Positions 46,218-58,224 of a DNA stretch of 64,000 nucleotides are shown piece by piece. The notes below the pieces were generated by a model that had not been told where the DNA came from, searched no databases, and worked only from the letters and a program-made list of their open reading frames with translations. A program made the position numbers and the translations under genes. The stretch lies in the NCBI RefSeq assembly GCF_017591425.1, contig NW_024465782.1, forward strand, positions 1 to 64,000, read 5' to 3'. This DNA comes from Ochotona curzoniae. Taxonomy: Eukaryota; Chordata; Mammalia; Lagomorpha; Ochotonidae. How positions within the stretch are numbered: position 1 is the first letter of the stretch; each line of letters starts with the position of its first letter.

Positions 46218-49184
46218 CGGCCCCAGCCCGGGGGTGGGATCGGCTGGACCTGCTCGTCGACGCTAAGCCCTAGGAGGGCCGTGCATTGGGGTCCAGCCGC
46301 CCCGAAACAGCCTTTCGAGGGAGCGTGAAGACTGGGTTGCTTCCCAGGAGACAAGCTGGATTGCGCCTGGGGACCCTGGCCGCCATGTGGCCGGGGCTCA
46401 CGTCCCCGAGCGTCAGCCCCGCCCCTCTTCCCGGCCCGGGCTTGGGTCTAGCCACGCCCCTGGCAGCCCCAGCCCAGGGGTGGGATCGGCTGTACCTGCT
46501 TGCCCACGCTAAGCCCAAAGAGGGCCGCTCGTGGGGGTCCAGCCGCCCCGAAACAGTCTTCTGAGGGAGCGTGAAGACTGTGGATTGCTTCCCAGGAGAC
46601 AAGCTGGATTGCGCCTAGGGAACCTGGCCGCCATGTGGCCGGGGCTCACGTCCCCGAGCGTCAGCCCCGCCCCTCTTCCCGGCCCGGGCTTGGGTCTAGC
46701 CACGCCCCTGACGGCCCCAGCCCGGGGGTGGGATCGGCTGGACCTGCTTGCCGACGCTAAGCCCAAAGAGGGCCGCACATGGGGGTCCAGCCGCCCCGAA
46801 ACACTCTTCTGAGGGAGCGTGAAGACTGTGGGTTGCTTCCCAAGAGACAAGCTGGATTGCAACTGGGGACCCCGGCCGCCATGTGGCCAGGGCTCACGTC
46901 TCCGAGCATCAGCCCCGCCCTCTTCCAGGCCCGGGCTTGGGTCTAGCCACACCCCTGGTGGCCCCAGCCCGGGGGTGGGATCGGCTGGACCTGCTCGCCA
47001 ACACTAAGCCCAAAGAGGGCCGCACGAGGTGGTCCAGCCACCCCGAAACAGTCTTCCGAGTGAGCGTGTAGACTGTGGGTTGCTTCCCAAGAGACAAGCT
47101 GGATTGCGCCTGAGGACCCCGGCCGCCATGTGGCCGGGGCTCACGTCCCCGAGCGTCAGCACAGCCCCTCTTCCCAGCCGGGCTTGGGTCTAGCCACGCC
47201 CCTGGCGGCCCCAGCCCGGGGGTGGGATCCACTGGACCTGCTGGCCGATGCTATGCCCAAAGAGGGCCGCGCATGGGGGTCCAGCCGTCCCGAAACAGTC
47301 TTCTGAGGGAGCGTGAAGACTGTGGGTTGCTTCCCAGGAGACAAGCTGGAATGCACCTGGGGACCCCGGCCGCCATGTGGCCGGGGCTCACGTCCCAGAG
47401 CATCCGCCCCGACCCTCTTCCCGGCCCGGGCTTGGGTCTAGCCACGACCCTGACGGCCCCAGCCCGGGGGTGGGATCGGCTGGAACTGCTCGCCGACACT
47501 AAGGCCAAAGAGGGCCGCAAGTGGGGGTCCAGCCGCACCAAAACAGTCTTCTGAGGGAGCGTGAAGACTCTGGGTTGCTTCCCAGGAGACAAGCTGGATT
47601 GCGCCTGAGGACACTGGCCTCCATGTGGCCGGGGCTCACGTCCCCAAGCGTCAGCCCCGCCCCTCTTCCCGGCCCAGGCTTGGGTCTAGCCACGCCCCTG
47701 GTGGCCCCAGCCCGGGGGTGGGATCGGCTGGACCTGCTCGCCCACGCTAAGCCCAAAGAGGGCCGCGCGTGGGGGTCCAGCCGCCCCAAAGCAGTCTTCC
47801 AAGGGAGCGTGAAGATTGTGGGTTGCTTCCCAGGAGACAAGCTGGATTGCGCCTGGGGACCCCGGCCGCCATGTGGCCGGGGCTCACGTCCCCGAGCGTC
47901 AGCCCCGCCCTCTTCCAGGCCCGGGCTTGGGTCTAGCCACGCCCCTAACAGGCCCAGCCCGGGGGTGGGATCGGCTGGACCTGCTCGCCCACGCTAAGCC
48001 CTAAGAGGGACGCGCGTTGGGGTGCACCCTCCCCGAAACAGTCTTCTGAGGGAGCGTGAAGACTGTGGGTTGCTTCCCAAGAGACAAGCTGGATTGCGCC
48101 TGAGGACCCTGGCCTCCATGTGGCCGGAACTCACGTCCCCAAGCGTCAGCCCCGCCCCTCTTCCCGGCCAGGGCTTGGGACTAGCCACGCCCCTGACGGC
48201 CCCAGCCCGGGGGTGGGATCGGCTGGAACTGCTCGCCGACACTAAGGCCAAAGAGGGCCGCAAGTGGGGGTCCAGCCGCACCAAAACAGTCTTCCCGAGG
48301 GAGCGTGAAGACTGTGGGTTGTTCCCAGGAGACAAGCTGGATTGCGCCTCGGGACCCTGGCCGCCATGTGGCCGGAACTCACGTCCCCAAGCGTCAGCCC
48401 CGCCCCTCTTCCCGGCCCGGACTTGGGTCTAGCCACGCCCCTGGCGGCCCCAGCCTGGGGGTGGGATCGGCTGGACCTGCTCGCCGACACTAAGCCCAAA
48501 GAGGGCCGCGCGTGGGGGTCCAGCCGCCCCAAAACAGTCTTCTGAGGGAGCATGAAGACTGTGGGTTGCTTCCCATGAGACAAGCTGGATTGCGCCTGGG
48601 GACCCTGGCCGCCATGTGGCCGGGGCTCACGTCCCCGAGCGTCAGCCCCGCCCCTCTTCCCGGCCCGGGCTTGGGTCTAGCCACGCCCCTGGCGGCCCCA
48701 GCCCGGGGGTGGGATCCTCTGGACCTGCTGGCCGACACTAAGCCCAAAGAGGGCCCCGCGTGGGGGTCCAGCCACACAGAAACAGTCTTCTGAGGGAGCG
48801 TGAAGACTGGGTTGCTTCCCAGGAGACAAGCTGGATTGCGCCTGGGGACCCCGGCCGCCATGTTGCCGGGTCTCACGTCCCCAAAAGTCAGCCCCGCCCC
48901 TCTTCCCGGCCAGGGCTTGGGTCTAGCCACGCCCCTGGCGGCCCCAGCCCAGGGTGGGATCGGCTGGATCTGCTCGCCCACGCTAAGACCAAAGAGGGCC
49001 GCGCATGGGGGTCCAGCCGCCCTGTAACAGTCTTCTGAGGGAGCGTGAAGACTGTGGGTTGCTTCCCAGGAGACAAACTGGATTGAGCCTGGGGACACTG
49101 ACAGCCATGTGGCCGGGGCTCACGTCCAAGAGCATCAGCCCCACCCCTCTTCCCGCCCCGGGCTTAGGTCAAGCCACGCCCCTG
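46218..49184. repeat. Domain C', colinear with 30,368-34,078 minus three units
   Basis: The distance to domain C falls from 15,850 (64 units) to 15,602 (63) to 15,106 bp (61), meaning one unit is absent near 47.4 kb and two near 48.0 kb relative to domain C. The third copy of the 33.0-kb cassette is at about 48,144-49,184, with changes such as tcccatgagac at 48,572 and gccatgttgcc at 48,861. Confidence 0.87.
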
Positions 49185-50241
49185 GCGGCCAGAGCCTGGG
49201 GGTGGGATCGGCTGGATCTGCTCGAGGATGCTTAGCCCAAAGAGGGCCGCGCGTGGGGGTCCAGCCGCCCCAAAACCGTCTTCTGAGCGAGCGTGAAGAC
49301 TGTGGGTTGCTTCCCAGGAGACAAGCTGGATTGCGCCTGGGGAAACTGACAGCCATGTGGCCGGGGCTCACGTCCAAGAGCATCAGCCCCGCCCCTCTTC
49401 CCGGCCCGGGCTTAGGTCAAGCCACGCCCCTGGCGGCCCCAGCCTGGGGGTGGGATCGGCTGGACCTGCTGGCCGACGCTACGCCCAAAGAGGGCCACGC
49501 GTGGGGTCCAGCCGCCCTGTAACAGTCTTCTGAGGGACCGTGAAGACTGTGGGTTGCTTCCCAGGAGACAAGCTGGATTGCGCCTGGGGACCCCGGCCAC
49601 CATGTGGCCGGGGCTCACGTCCAAGAGCGTCAGCCCCGCCCCTCTTCCCGGCCCGGGCTTAGGTCAAGCCACGCCCCTGGCGGCCCCAGCCTGGGGGTGG
49701 GATCGGCTGGACCTGCTGGCCGACGCTACGCCCAAAGAGGGCCCCACATGGGAGTGCACCCTCCCCGAAACAGTCTTCTGAGGGAGCGTGAAGACTGTGG
49801 GTTGCTTCCCAAGAGACAAGCTGGATTGCGCCTGAGGACCCCGGCCGCCATGTGGCCGGGGCTCACGTCACCGAGCGTCAGCACCGCCCCTCTTCCCGGC
49901 CAGGGCTTGGGTCTAGCCACGCCCCTGTCGGCCCCAGCCCGGGGGTGTGATCAGATGGAACTGCTCGCCGATGCTAAGCCCAAAGAGGGCCGCACGTGGA
50001 GGTCCAGCCGCCATGACACTGTCTTCCGAGGGAGCGTGAAGACTGTGGGTTGCTTCCCAGGAGACAAGCTGGATTGCGCCTGAGGACGCTGGCCGCCATG
50101 TGGCCGGGGCTCACGTGCCCGAGCGTCAGCCCCGCCCCTCTTCCCGGCCCGGGCTTGGGTCTAGCCACGCCCCTGGCGGCCCCAGCCCGGGGGTGGGATC
50201 GGCTGGACCTGCTCGGCGACGCTAAGACCTAAGAGGGCCGC
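49020..50241. repeat. 1,222-bp identical tract, copy 1
   Basis: I found no mismatch between this tract and 50,507-51,728 (1,487 bp, six units). Ends checked by base: 49,019 g versus 50,506 a, and 50,242 g versus 51,729 a. It includes caaactggattgagcc, cggccagagcctggg, gctcgaggatgcttag, gctacgcccaaag, gccaccatgtgg and gtgtgatcagatgg variants. Confidence 0.93.
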
Positions 50242-50506
50242 GCGTGGGGGTCCAACTGCCATGAAATTGTTTTCCGAGGGAGCGTGAAGACTGTGGGTTG
50301 CTTCCCAAGAGACAAGCTGGATTGCAACTGGGGACCCCGGCCGCCATGTGGCCAGGGCTCACGTCCCCGAGCATCAGCCCCGCCCCTCTTCCCGGCCCGG
50401 GCTTGGGTCTAGCCACGCCCCTGGTGGCCCCAGCCCGGGGGTGGGATCGGCTGGACCTGCTCGCCAACACTAAGCCCAAAGAGGGCCGCACGAGGTGGTC
50501 CAGCCA
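50242..50506. repeat. Linker unit between the identical tracts
   Basis: About one unit, with aactgccatgaaattgttttccgag, gattgcaactgggg and cgcacgaggtggtcc. It resembles units at 31,000-31,190 and 55,200-55,450 rather than its neighbours. Confidence 0.8.
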
Positions 50507-51728
50507 CCCTGTAACAGTCTTCTGAGGGAGCGTGAAGACTGTGGGTTGCTTCCCAGGAGACAAACTGGATTGAGCCTGGGGACACTGACAGCCATGTGGC
50601 CGGGGCTCACGTCCAAGAGCATCAGCCCCACCCCTCTTCCCGCCCCGGGCTTAGGTCAAGCCACGCCCCTGGCGGCCAGAGCCTGGGGGTGGGATCGGCT
50701 GGATCTGCTCGAGGATGCTTAGCCCAAAGAGGGCCGCGCGTGGGGGTCCAGCCGCCCCAAAACCGTCTTCTGAGCGAGCGTGAAGACTGTGGGTTGCTTC
50801 CCAGGAGACAAGCTGGATTGCGCCTGGGGAAACTGACAGCCATGTGGCCGGGGCTCACGTCCAAGAGCATCAGCCCCGCCCCTCTTCCCGGCCCGGGCTT
50901 AGGTCAAGCCACGCCCCTGGCGGCCCCAGCCTGGGGGTGGGATCGGCTGGACCTGCTGGCCGACGCTACGCCCAAAGAGGGCCACGCGTGGGGTCCAGCC
51001 GCCCTGTAACAGTCTTCTGAGGGACCGTGAAGACTGTGGGTTGCTTCCCAGGAGACAAGCTGGATTGCGCCTGGGGACCCCGGCCACCATGTGGCCGGGG
51101 CTCACGTCCAAGAGCGTCAGCCCCGCCCCTCTTCCCGGCCCGGGCTTAGGTCAAGCCACGCCCCTGGCGGCCCCAGCCTGGGGGTGGGATCGGCTGGACC
51201 TGCTGGCCGACGCTACGCCCAAAGAGGGCCCCACATGGGAGTGCACCCTCCCCGAAACAGTCTTCTGAGGGAGCGTGAAGACTGTGGGTTGCTTCCCAAG
51301 AGACAAGCTGGATTGCGCCTGAGGACCCCGGCCGCCATGTGGCCGGGGCTCACGTCACCGAGCGTCAGCACCGCCCCTCTTCCCGGCCAGGGCTTGGGTC
51401 TAGCCACGCCCCTGTCGGCCCCAGCCCGGGGGTGTGATCAGATGGAACTGCTCGCCGATGCTAAGCCCAAAGAGGGCCGCACGTGGAGGTCCAGCCGCCA
51501 TGACACTGTCTTCCGAGGGAGCGTGAAGACTGTGGGTTGCTTCCCAGGAGACAAGCTGGATTGCGCCTGAGGACGCTGGCCGCCATGTGGCCGGGGCTCA
51601 CGTGCCCGAGCGTCAGCCCCGCCCCTCTTCCCGGCCCGGGCTTGGGTCTAGCCACGCCCCTGGCGGCCCCAGCCCGGGGGTGGGATCGGCTGGACCTGCT
51701 CGGCGACGCTAAGACCTAAGAGGGCCGC
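50507..51728. repeat. 1,222-bp identical tract, copy 2
   Basis: Partner of 49,020-50,241. With the linker the layout is tract-linker-tract, as expected from an unequal exchange shifted by six units. An assembly duplication would look the same. Confidence 0.93.
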
Positions 51729-53190
51729 ACATGGGGGTGCACCCTCCCTGAAACAGTCTTCCGAGGGAGCGTGAAGACTGTGGGTTGCTTCCCAAGAGAC
51801 AAGCTGGATTGCGCCTGAGGACCCTGGCCTCCATGTGGCCGGGTCTCACGTCCCCAAGCGTCAGCCCCGCCCCTCTTCCCGGCCCGGGCTTGGGTCTAGC
51901 CACGACCCTGACGGCCCCAGCCCTGGGGTGGGATCGGCTGGAACTGCTCGCCGACACTAAGGCCAAAGAGGGCCGCAAGTGGGGGTCCAGCCGCCCCAAA
52001 ACAGTCTTGTGAGGGAGCGTGAAGACTCTGGGTTGCTTCCCAGGAGACAAGCTGGATTGCGCCTGAGGACACTGGCCTCCATGTGGCCGGGGCTCACGTC
52101 CCCAAGCGTCAGCCCCGCCCCTCTTCCCGGCCCGGGCTTGGGTCTAGCCACGCCCCTGGTGGCCCCAGCCCTGGGGTGGGATCGGCTGGAACTGCTCGCC
52201 GACACTAAGCCCAAAGAGGGCGGCGCGTGGGGGTCCAGCCGCCCCAAAGCAGTCTTCCAAGGGAGCGTGAAGATTGTGGGTTGCTTCCCAGGAGACAAGC
52301 TGGATTGCGCCTGGGGACCCCGGCCGCCATGTGGCCGGGGCTCACGTCCCCGAGCGTCAGCCCCGCCCTCTTCCAGGCCCGGGCTTGGGTCTAGCCACGC
52401 CCCTAACAGGCCCAGCCCGGGGGTGGGATCGGCTGGACCTGCTCGCCCACGCTAAGCCCTAAGAGGGACGCGCGTTGGGGTGCACCCTCCCCGAAACAGT
52501 CTTCTGAGGGAGCGTGAAGACTGTGGGTTGCTTCCCAGGAGACAAGCTGGATTGCGCCTGGGTACCCTGGCCGCCATGTGGCCGGGGCTCACGTGCCAGA
52601 GCGTCAGCCCCGCCCCTCTTCCCAGCCCGGGCTTGGGTCTAGCCACGCCCCTGGCGGCACCAGCCCGGGGGTGGGATCCGCTGGACCTGCTGGCCGATGC
52701 TAAGCCCAAAGAGGGTGGCGCATGGGGGTCCAGCCGCCCCGAAACAGTCTTCCGAGGGAGCGTGAAGACTGTGGGTTGCTTCCCAGGAGACAAGCTGGAA
52801 TGCCCCTGGGGACCCCGGCCGCCATGTGGCCGGGGCTCACGTCACCGAGCGTCAGCCCCGCCCCTCTTCCCAGCCCGGGCTTGGGTCTAGCCACGACCCT
52901 GACGGCCCCAGGCTGGGGGTGGGATCAGCTGTACCTGCTCGCCCACGCTAAGACCAAAGAGGGCCGCACATGGGGGTGCACCCTCCCCGAAACAGTCTTC
53001 CGAGGGAGCGTGAAGACTGTGGGTTGCTTCCCAGGAGACAAGCTGGATTGCGCCTCGGGACCCTGGCCGCCATGTGGCCGGTGCTCACGTCCAAGAGCGT
53101 CAGCCCCGCCCCTCTTCCCGGCCCGGACTTGGGTCTAGCCACGCCCCTGGCGGCCCCAGCCTGGGGGTGGGATCGGCTGGACCTGCTCGC
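51729..53190. repeat. Domain C' segment related to 31.7-33.1 kb and 55.9-57.4 kb
   Basis: About 51,957-52,990 matches 31,897-32,930 at 20,060 bp (81 units) and 56,166-57,200 at 4,209 bp (17 units). Markers: gaagactctgggttgc, gggacgcgcgttgggg, ctggaatgcccctgg, ccaggctgggggtgggatcagctgtacc. Confidence 0.82.
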
Positions 53191-54013
53191 CGACACTAAG
53201 CCCAAAGAGGGCCGCGCGTGGGGGTCCAGCCGCCCCAAAACAGTCTTCTTAGGGAGCATGAAGACTGTGGGTTGCTTCCCAGGAGACAAGCTGGATTGCG
53301 CCTGGGGACCCTGGCCGCCATGTGGCGGGGGCTCACGTCCAAGAGCATCAGCCCCGCCCCTCTTCCCGGCCCGGGCTTGGGTCTAGCCACGCCCCTGGCG
53401 GCCCCAGCCCGGGGGTGGGATCCTCTGGACCTGCTGGCTGACACTAAGCCCAAAGAGGGCCCCGCGTGGGGGTCCAGCCACACAGAAACAGTCTTCTGAG
53501 GGAGCGTGAAGACTGGGTTGCTTCCCAGGAGACAAGCTGGATTGCGCCTGAGGACGCTGGCCGCCATGTGGCCGGGGCTCACGTGCCCGAGCGTCAGCCC
53601 CGCCCCTCTTCCCGGCCCGGGCTTGGGTCTAGCCACGCCCCTGGCGGCCCCAGCCCGGGGGTGGGATCGGCTGGACCTGCTCGCCCACGCTAAGCCCAAA
53701 GAGGGCCACACGTAGGGGTCCAGCCTCCACGAAACAGTCTTCTGAGGGAGCGTGAAGACTGTGGGTTGCTTCCCAGGAGACAAGCTGGATTGCGCCTGGG
53801 GACCCCGGCCGCCATGTGGCCGGGGCTCACGTCCCCGAGCTTCAGCCCCGCCCCTCTTCCCGGCCCGGGCTTGGTTCTAGCCACGCCCCTGGAGGCCCCA
53901 GCCCGGGGGTGGGTTCGGCTGGACCTGCTCGCCCACGCTAAGCCCAAAGAGGGCCACACGTAGGGGTCCAGCCTCCACGAAATAGTCTTCTGAGGGAGCG
54001 TGAAGACTGTGGG
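53191..54013. repeat. Mixed C/B units
   Basis: 53,196-53,510 resembles 33,384-33,700 (gcgtgggggtccagccacacag, gaagactgggttgc). The next units have cacgtaggggtccagcctccacgaaac junctions, like domain B at 17,310 and 25,485. A private cttcttagggagcatg occurs at about 53,245 and cgaaatagtcttc at 53,978. Confidence 0.75.
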
Positions 54014-56180
54014 TTGCTTCCCAGGAGACAAGCTGGATTGCGCCTGGGGACCCCGGCCGCCATGTGGCCGGGTCTCACGTCCCCAAAAGTCAGCCCCGCC
54101 CCTCTTCCCGGCCAGGGCTTGGGTCTAGCCACGCCCCTGGCGGCCGCAGCCCAGGGTGGGATCGGCTGGATCTGCTCGCCCACGCTAAGCCCAAAGAGGG
54201 CCGCGCATGGGGGTCCAGCCGCCCTGTAACAGTCTTCTGAGGGAGCGTGAAGACTGTGGGTTGCTTCCCAGGAGACAAACTGGATTGAGCCTGGGGACAC
54301 TGACAGCCATGTGGCCGGGGCTCACGTCCAAGAGCATCAGCCCCGCCCCTCTTCCCGGCCCGGGCTTAGGTCAAGCCACGCCCCTGGCGGCCCCAGCCTG
54401 GGGGTGGGATCAGCTGGACCTGCTGGCCGACGCTAAGCCCAAAGAGGGCCACGCGTGGGGTCCAGCCGCCCTGTAACAGTCTTCTGAGGGACCGTGAAGA
54501 CTGTGGGTTGCTTCCCAGGAGACAAGCTGGATTGCGCCTGGGGACCCCGGCCACCATGTGGCCGGGGCTCACGTCCAAGAGCGTCAGCCCCGCCCCTCTT
54601 CCCGGCCCGGGCTTCGGTATAGCCACGCCGCTGGAGGCCCCAGCCCGGGGGTGGGATCGGCTGGACCTGCTCGCCCACGCTAAGCCCAAAGAGGGCCCCA
54701 CATGGGAGTGCACCCTCCCCGAAACAGTCTTCTGAGGGAGCGTGAAGACTGTGGGTTGCTTCCCAAGAGACAAGCTGGATTGCGCCTGAGGACCCCGGCC
54801 GCCATGTGACCGGGGCTCACGTCACCGAGCGTCAGCACCGCCCCTCTTCCCGGCCAGGGCTTGGGTCTAGCCACGCCCCTGTCGGCCCCAGCCCGGGGGT
54901 GTGATCAGATGGAACTGCTCGCCGATGCTAAGCCCAAAGAGGGCCGCACGTGGAGGTCCAGCCGCCATGACACTGTCTTCCGAGGGAGCGTGAAGACTGT
55001 GGGTTGCTTCCCAGGAGACAAGCTGGATTGCGCCTGAGGACGCTGGCCGCCATGTGGCCGGTGCTCACGTCCAAGAGCGTCAGCCCCACCCCTCTTCCCG
55101 GCCCGGGCTTGGGTCTAGCCACGCCCCTGGCGGCCCCAGCCCGGGGGTGGGATCGGCAGGACATGCTCGGCGACGCTAAGACCTAAGAGGGCCGCGCGTG
55201 GGGGTCCAACTGCCATGAAATTGTTTTCCGAGGGAGCGTGAAGACTGTGGGTTGCTTCCCAAGAGACAAGCTGGATTGCAACTGGGGACCCCGGCCGCCA
55301 TGTGGCCAGGGCTCACGTCCCCGAGCATCAGCCCCGCCCTCTTCCAGGCCCGGGCTTGGGTCTAGCCACGCCCCTGGTGGCCCCAGCCCGGGGGTGGGAT
55401 CGGCTGGACCTGCTCGCCAACACTAAGCCCAAAGAGGGCCGCACGAGGTGGTCCAGCCACCCCGAAACAGTCTTCCGAGGGAGCGTGTAGACTGTGGGTT
55501 GCTTCCCAAGAGACAAGCTGGATTGCGCCTGAGGACCCCGGCCGCCATGTGGCCGGGGCTCACGTCCCCGAGCGTCAGCACAGCCCCTCTTCCCAGCCGG
55601 GCTTGGGTCTAGCCACGCCCCTGGCGGCCCCAGCCCGGGGGTGGGATCCACTGGACCTGCTGGCCGATGCTAAGCCCAAAGAGGGCCGCGCATGGGGGTC
55701 CAGCCGCCCTGAAACAGTCTTCTGAGGGAGCGTGAAGACTGTGGGTTGCTTCCCAGGAGACAAGCTGGAATGCACCTGGGGACCCCGGCCGCCATGTGGC
55801 CGGGGCTCACGTCCCCAAGCGTCAGCCCCGACCCTCTTCCCAGCCCGGGCTTGGGTCTAGCCACGCCCCTGACGGCCCCAGCCTGGGGGTGGGATCAGCT
55901 GTACCTGCTCGCCCACGCTAAGACCAAAGAGGGCCGCACATGGGGGTGCACCCTCCCCGAAACAGTCTTCCGAGGGAGCGTGAAGACTGTGGGTTGCTTC
56001 CCAAGAGACAAGCTGGATTGCGCCTGAGGACCCTGGCCTCCATGTGGCCGGGGCTCACGTAACCAAGCGTCAGCCCCGCCCCTCTTCCCGGCCCGGGCTT
56101 GGGTCTAGCCACGACCCTGACGGCCCCAGCCCTGGGGTGGGATCGGCTGGAACTGCTCGCCGACACTAAGGCCAAAGAGG
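54014..56180. repeat. C' block, copy 1 (17/18-unit pair)
   Basis: 54,014-54,366 matches 58,225-58,577 at 4,211 bp (17 units); 54,366-56,180 matches 58,825-60,639 at 4,459 bp (18 units). Markers: gtctcacgtccccaaaagtcag, gggcttcggtatagccacg, ggtgtgatcagatgg, cgcacgaggtggtcc and gcgtgtagactg. Confidence 0.87.
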
Positions 56181-58224
56181 GCCGCAAGTGGGGGTCCAGC
56201 CGCACCAAAACAGTCTTCTGAGGGAGCGTGAAGACTCTGGGTTGCTTCCCAGGAGACAAGCTGGATTGCGCCTGAGGACACTGGCCTCCATGTGGCCGGG
56301 GCTCACGTCCCCAAGCGTCAGCCCCGCCCCTCTTCCCGGCCCGGGCTTGGGTCTAGCCACGCCCCTGGTGGCCCCAGCCCTGGGGTGGGATCGGCTGGAA
56401 CTGCTCGCCGACACTAAGCCCAAAGAGGGCCGCGCGTGGGGGTCCAGCCGCCCCAAAGCAGTCTTCCAAGGGAGCGTGAAGATTGTGGGTTGCTTCCCAG
56501 GAGACAAGCTGGATTGCGCCTGGGGACCCCGGCCGCCATGTGGCCGGGGCTCACGTCCCCGAGCGTCAGCCCCGCCCTCTTCCAGGCCCGGGCTTGGGTC
56601 TAGCCACGCCCCTAACAGGCCCAGCCTGGGGGTGGGATCGGCTGGACCTGCTCGCCCACGCTAAGCCCTAAGAGGGACGCGCGTTGGGGTGCACCCTCCC
56701 CGAAACAGTCTTCTGAGGGAGCGTGAAGACTGTGGGTTGCTTCCCAGGAGACAAGCTGGATTGCGCCTGGGTACCCTGGCCGCCATGTAGCCGGGGCTCA
56801 CGTGCCCGAGCGTCAGCCCCGCCCCTCTTCCCAGCCCGGGCTTGGGTCTAGCCACGCCCCTGGCGGCACCAGCCCGGGGGTGGGATCCGCTGGACCTGCT
56901 GGCCGATGCTAAGCCCAAAGAGGGTGGCGCATGGGGGTCCAGCCGCCCCGAAACAGTCTTCCGAGGGAGCGTGAAGACTGTGGGTTGCTTCCCAGGAGAC
57001 AAGCTGGAATGCCCCTGGGGACCCCGGCCGCCATGTGGCAGGGGCTCACGTCCCCGAGCGTCAGCCCCGCCCCTCTTCCCAGCCCGGGCTTGGGTCTAGC
57101 CACGACCCTGACGGCCCCAGGCTGGGGGTGGGATCAGCTGTACCTGCTCGCCCACGCTAAGACCAAAGAGGGCCGCACATGGGGGTGCACCCTCCCCGAA
57201 ACAGTCTTCCGAGGGAGCGTGAAGACTGTGGGTTGCTTCCCAAGAGACAAGCTGGATTGCGCCTGAGGACCCTGGCCTCCATGTGGCCGGAACTCACGTC
57301 CCCAAGCGTCAGCCCCGCCCCTCTTCCCGGCCAGGGCTTGGGACTAGCCACGCCCCTGACGGCCCCAGCCCGGGGGTGGGATCGGCTGGAACTGCTCGCC
57401 GACACTAAGGCCAAAGAGGGCCGCAAGTGGGGGTCCAGCCGCACCAAAACAGTCTTCTGAGGGAGCATGAAGACTGTGGGTTGCTTCCCAGGAGACAAGC
57501 TGGATTGCGCCTGGGGACCCTGGCCGCCATGTGGCCGGGGCTCACGTCCAAGAGCATCAGCCCCGCCCCTCTTCCCGGCCCGGGCTTGGGTCTAGCCACG
57601 CCCCTGGCGGCCCCAGCCCGGGGGTGGGATCCTCTGGACCTGCTCGCCCACGCTAAGCCCAAAGAGGGCCACACGTAGGGGTCCAGCCTCCACGAAACAG
57701 TCTTCTGAGGGAGCGTGAAGACTGTGGGTTGCTTCCCAGGAGACAACCTGGATTGCGCCTGAGGACGCTGGCCGCCATGTGGCCGGGGCTCACGTGCCCG
57801 AGCGTCAGCACAGCCCCTCTTCCCGGCCCGGGCTTGGGTCTAGCCACGCCCCTGGCGGCCCCAGCCCGGGGGTGGGATCGGCTGGACCTGCTCGGCGACG
57901 CTAAGACCTAAGAGGGCCGCGCGTGGGGGTCCAACTGCCATGAAATTGTTTTCCGAGGGAGCGTGAAGACTGTGGGTTGCTTCCCAGGAGACAAGTTGGA
58001 TTGCACCTGGGGAACCCGGCCGCCATGTGGCCGGGGCTCACGTCCAAGAGCGTCAGCCCCGCCCCTCTTCCCGGCCCGGGCTTGGGTCTAGCCACGCCCC
58101 TGGCGGCCCCAGCCCGGGGGTGGGATCCTCTGTACCTGCTTGCCGACGCTAAGCCCAAAGAGGGCCGCGCATGGGGGTGCACCCTCCCCGAAACAGTCTT
58201 CTGAGGGAGCGTGAAGACTGTGGG
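56181..58224. repeat. C' units continuing the 30,961-33,188 match, then mixed
   Basis: The first part to 57,457 continues the 24,269-bp match to domain C. The rest has ccacacgtaggggtccagcctcc junctions and a gacaacctggattgcg unit. 57,977-58,204 is repeated at 60,700-60,927 (2,723 bp, 11 units), including gacaagttggattgcacctggggaa-type text. Confidence 0.8.
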
